Source: an uncultured Flammeovirgaceae bacterium (GTDB lineage Bacteria > Bacteroidota > Bacteroidia > Cytophagales > Cyclobacteriaceae). Taken from it: a DNA stretch of 10,183 nucleotides. Position 1 is the first letter of the stretch; the number at the start of each line of letters is the position of its first letter. The DNA is taken from NCBI GenBank assembly GCA_946480685.1, contig CAMLLI010000075.1, positions 1-10,183 of the forward strand. The letters are read 5' to 3'. Positions 8,391-10,183 of this stretch are shown piece after piece. Both the position numbers and the translations under genes were made by a program. The notes beneath the pieces are model-generated. The model saw nothing but the letters and a program-made list of their open reading frames with translations, did not search any database and was not told the DNA's origin.

Positions 8391-8406
8391 TCCGTAATAA
8401 TACGGA
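8391..8406. promoter_or_regulatory. 16-bp palindrome, candidate operator
   Basis: TCCGTAATAATACGGA is a perfect inverted repeat with 6-bp arms and a 4-base centre. It lies 12 bases upstream of the putative -33 element of the sensor promoter, a typical place for an activator site. No known regulator is recognised from the sequence. A chance occurrence cannot be excluded for arms this short. Confidence 0.35.
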
Positions 8407-8484
8407 CATCAGAATGCAGCCAACACGCACATCCGTTTCCTAAGGGCTTGTGTGTTGATATTTTACCGACTCATTTATAACCTG

Positions 8485-8519
8485 TGAGACGATTTATATA
8501 TAGGATTGAGACGTCTTGT
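8485..8519. repeat. 35-bp dispersed intergenic repeat, copy 2
   Basis: This is the second copy of the element at 17-51, in the same orientation and with 34 of 35 identical bases. Here AGACG (8487-8491) and CGTCT (8512-8516) form short inverted arms. The one difference between copies changes a base in the right arm, weakening that pairing in copy 1. It lies 58 bases beyond the stop codon of the FGGY kinase, so both copies sit downstream of minus-strand genes. Together they bracket the sensor, GH74 and esterase genes. Confidence 0.75.
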
Positions 8520-8577
8520 AACGCGGGGAAATGTAAAGATAAGGCGCGGATATAGAGTGCAGTACTATATAAACCAC

Positions 8578-10101
8578 TCACTCAACACCTTGCTGCAGAT
8601 TGGCGATCTCTTCAAATTCCTCTTCCAGCTTTACACTAAGCCTTTCAAAGATTTTAAAATAACGGGCATATACCGGGTGATCCTGTTGTCTTGGATGGAT
8701 CGTTTCCTGGAACGGTGTGCTATCTGCTGCAGCTTCCAGGGTCGGATAGATTCCCATATCAATTGCATTCAACAGAAAGGCTCCTCTTGCTGCACTGCTG
8801 AAATTGGCCACGGTATGTACCGGCTTGTTAAAAATATCGGCCATAAGCTGTGTACAAAACGGAATGGTAGCAAAGCTCCCGTTAACGGAGAGGCTATTGA
8901 TTTCGCGATGCTCCTGCAATATTTTGCCGATGCTATATATTTCATATAGTATACCTTCGATCGTTGCGCGAATGAAGTGCGATCGTTCGTGTTTGATATT
9001 TATACCGAAGTAAGAACCGCGAGCGTTCGCATTCCAGAGTGGTGCACGTTCACCCAGCAAATACGGTAAATATAGCAGTCCGTTGGAACCTGCACTTACG
9101 TTGGATGCATCGCGGATCAGACCATCGATGATTTGCTCCGTATCGAAAGGCACACTGAAATCACCAAACTGTTTTGCAAACCACTCGAACACAACGCCAC
9201 CGTTATTGGTCGGGCCACCGGAAACGTAGCAGTTGTTTGTAATGAGATAATTAAAGAAGCGTTGCTTTTCATCCTTCAATACTTCCTTGCCAACGATACG
9301 CACCGCTCCGCTGTCTTCGATCGTTACTGTAGCTTTGTCTTCACGCCATACACCGGCTCCGAGCGTTGCCATACAACCGTCACTTGAGCCGATCATAATG
9401 CGCGTATCGGGCGACAATCCTAAAGACGTTTGAAACTCCTTCCGAAGTTTACCGGGAGAGCTGAACACCGACATGAGCTGTGGCAACCGATCGGATGTGA
9501 TGCCCGCAAAATCAAGCGACTGCGATTCCCACGCGCTCGAATGTATATTTAACAATCCCGTTGCAGAAGCGAGGCTATGGTCAATCGCATATTCGCCCGT
9601 GAGCTGCTGTAATATATAGCTCTTCATCGACAGGAATTTATAGGCCTTGTTGAATCGCTCGGGATCATGATTTTTTAACCACGCAATCTTTACCAATGGA
9701 GACATTGGGTGAATGGGTGTGCCCGTTGCATTGTAAATTAACTTACCGAAATCAGACTTCTTCAGATCGTTCGCTTCTTTCTTGCCGCGGTTGTCGGCCC
9801 ACGTAATCAGGTTACCAAGCGGAACACCATGCTTATCAATGGCAAGCAAACTATGCATGGATGCTAAAAAGCAGATCGAACGCACATCATATTTACGGGG
9901 ATGCAATTTCTCCGTGATCAGGTTCTTCAGCACATATAGCATGGTAATGAAAATCTGCTCGGGGTCCTGCTCGCTATAATCAGGCTGACTGTGAAACGTT
10001 GGGTATGATCCTTTTGCCGATGCAACTACATTTCCGGAAAGATCAAATGCAAACACGCGAACAGCATTTGTTCCAAGCTCTATAGTAATGATACATTCCA
10101 T
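8578..10101 (-). CDS. FGGY-family carbohydrate kinase, gluconokinase-like, with atypical ATP-site motifs
   Basis: The 507-residue length and overall sequence fit the FGGY sugar kinases. ITWADNR (99-105), TGTPIHPMSPL (126-136), the SLASATG segment (176-182) and PTNNGGVVFEW (297-307) resemble GntK-type gluconokinases, which phosphorylate gluconate in the cytoplasm. The catalytic base is kept as Asp241 in IGSSDG. The ATP side is unusual. The N-terminal phosphate motif reads IELGTN with Glu8 where the family has Asp; the second phosphate motif reads IEDSGAVR (261-268) where IGTSGAxR is usual; and the adenosine motif reads VNGSFATIPF (406-415) instead of a GG-rich loop. It may therefore be a weak or altered kinase, or a distinct subfamily. 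The ATG at 10101 was chosen because an in-frame stop lies shortly upstream with no better start between. No -7 promoter motif is seen upstream, so it may be co-transcribed with a preceding gene. Confidence 0.85.
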   Translation of the reverse strand: MECIITIELGTNAVRVFAFDLSGNVVASAKGSYPTFHSQPDYSEQDPEQIFITMLYVLKNLITEKLHPRKYDVRSICFLASMHSLLAIDKHGVPLGNLITWADNRGKKEANDLKKSDFGKLIYNATGTPIHPMSPLVKIAWLKNHDPERFNKAYKFLSMKSYILQQLTGEYAIDHSLASATGLLNIHSSAWESQSLDFAGITSDRLPQLMSVFSSPGKLRKEFQTSLGLSPDTRIMIGSSDGCMATLGAGVWREDKATVTIEDSGAVRIVGKEVLKDEKQRFFNYLITNNCYVSGGPTNNGGVVFEWFAKQFGDFSVPFDTEQIIDGLIRDASNVSAGSNGLLYLPYLLGERAPLWNANARGSYFGINIKHERSHFIRATIEGILYEIYSIGKILQEHREINSLSVNGSFATIPFCTQLMADIFNKPVHTVANFSSAARGAFLLNAIDMGIYPTLEAAADSTPFQETIHPRQQDHPVYARYFKIFERLSVKLEEEFEEIANLQQGVE

Positions 10102-10183
10102 GTTCGATATGAAGGAGAATGTGGAACACGAAGGTCCTTCTCAAGCTCCTCAAACTCTGGTCGGCCCTTTGGTGGAATAGATG
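10080..10183 (-). CDS. Possible 3' end of an upstream gene overlapping the kinase start
   Basis: One minus-strand frame is open from the window edge to a TAG at 10082-10080, giving 33 codons with a charged stretch (PEFEELEKDLR) and a 22-base overlap with the kinase gene. Tight overlap and the lack of a promoter before the kinase would fit an operon. The piece is too short to identify. Another minus-strand frame, ending at a TGA at 10152-10150, is an equally possible gene end. The call depends on sequence beyond the window. Confidence 0.3.
   Translation of the reverse strand, partial: SIPPKGRPEFEELEKDLRVPHSPSYRTWNVSLL

Larger units (their letters stand above)
8242..8577. other. Intergenic region between kinase and sensor genes
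   Basis: No gene is seen in these 336 bases. From right to left they hold a kinase 3' flank without a clear terminator, the second copy of the 35-bp repeat (8485-8519), an imperfect hairpin (CAACAC at 8421-8426 with GTGTTG at 8452-8457, plus three inner pairs after a 2-base bulge), a perfect short palindrome (8391-8406), and a Bacteroidota-type promoter (8348-8378). The layout suggests that a new transcription unit begins here rather than read-through from the FGGY kinase alone. Confidence 0.6.

Noticed and set aside
8506..8949. 147-codon plus-strand open frame starting in the repeat
   Set aside because: Most of it is antisense to the FGGY kinase, whose conserved motifs show the minus strand is the coding one.
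10119..10183. Plus-strand frame starting MWNTKVLLKLLK, preceded by AAGGAG
   Set aside because: The AAGGAG is only one base from the ATG, the frame is truncated after 21 codons, and a divergent start this close to the kinase start would leave no room for promoters. It cannot be excluded without flanking sequence.
1..10183. tRNA, rRNA, CRISPR array, transposase or phage genes
   Set aside because: No cloverleaf-like sequence, regular spaced repeats, or recombinase/transposase motifs were seen on either strand.

Overview
The window looks like a chromosomal segment of a Bacteroidota bacterium, probably of the Cytophagales or Chitinophagales. Three signs point there. The predicted glycoside hydrolase ends in a type IX secretion (T9SS) type A sorting domain. 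The sensor kinase has the two-component-propeller plus Y_Y_Y architecture typical of this phylum. The best promoter matches the Bacteroidota -33/-7 consensus (TTTG, about 19 bp, TAnnTTTG), and start codons lack clear Shine-Dalgarno sequences. Genus-level placement is not possible from this sequence alone.

All four complete genes lie on the minus strand, so the transcription order runs from right to left. At the right edge, 10080-10183 may hold the 3' end of an upstream gene that overlaps the next start. Then come an FGGY carbohydrate kinase most like gluconokinase (8578-10101), a 336-bp intergenic region with a dispersed repeat, a palindrome and a good promoter (8242-8577), a large periplasmic-sensor histidine kinase (4915-8241), a two-propeller GH74 xyloglucanase-type enzyme carrying a T9SS tag (2311-4755), and a signal-peptide-bearing SGNH esterase of the sialate O-acetylesterase/DUF303 type (275-2251). 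The left 274 bases have no convincing gene but hold two hairpins and another copy of the dispersed repeat.

The sensor, GH74 enzyme and esterase can be read as a small xyloglucan-utilisation unit. The GH74 protein would cut the xyloglucan backbone outside the cell, the esterase would remove acetyl groups from the polymer or from imported oligosaccharides, and the kinase would sense the released oligosaccharides in the periplasm. This substrate assignment rests on family membership and proximity and is an inference. No SusC/SusD pair, response regulator or side-chain-trimming glycosidase is present in the window.

Two observations stand out. The FGGY kinase keeps its sugar-side motifs and catalytic aspartate but has non-consensus residues in all three ATP-side motifs. 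A near-identical 35-bp repeat sits on each side of the sensor/GH74/esterase unit. In addition, TATATA words are strikingly common, mostly inside genes, and arise from codons of the form xTA placed before TAT (Tyr).
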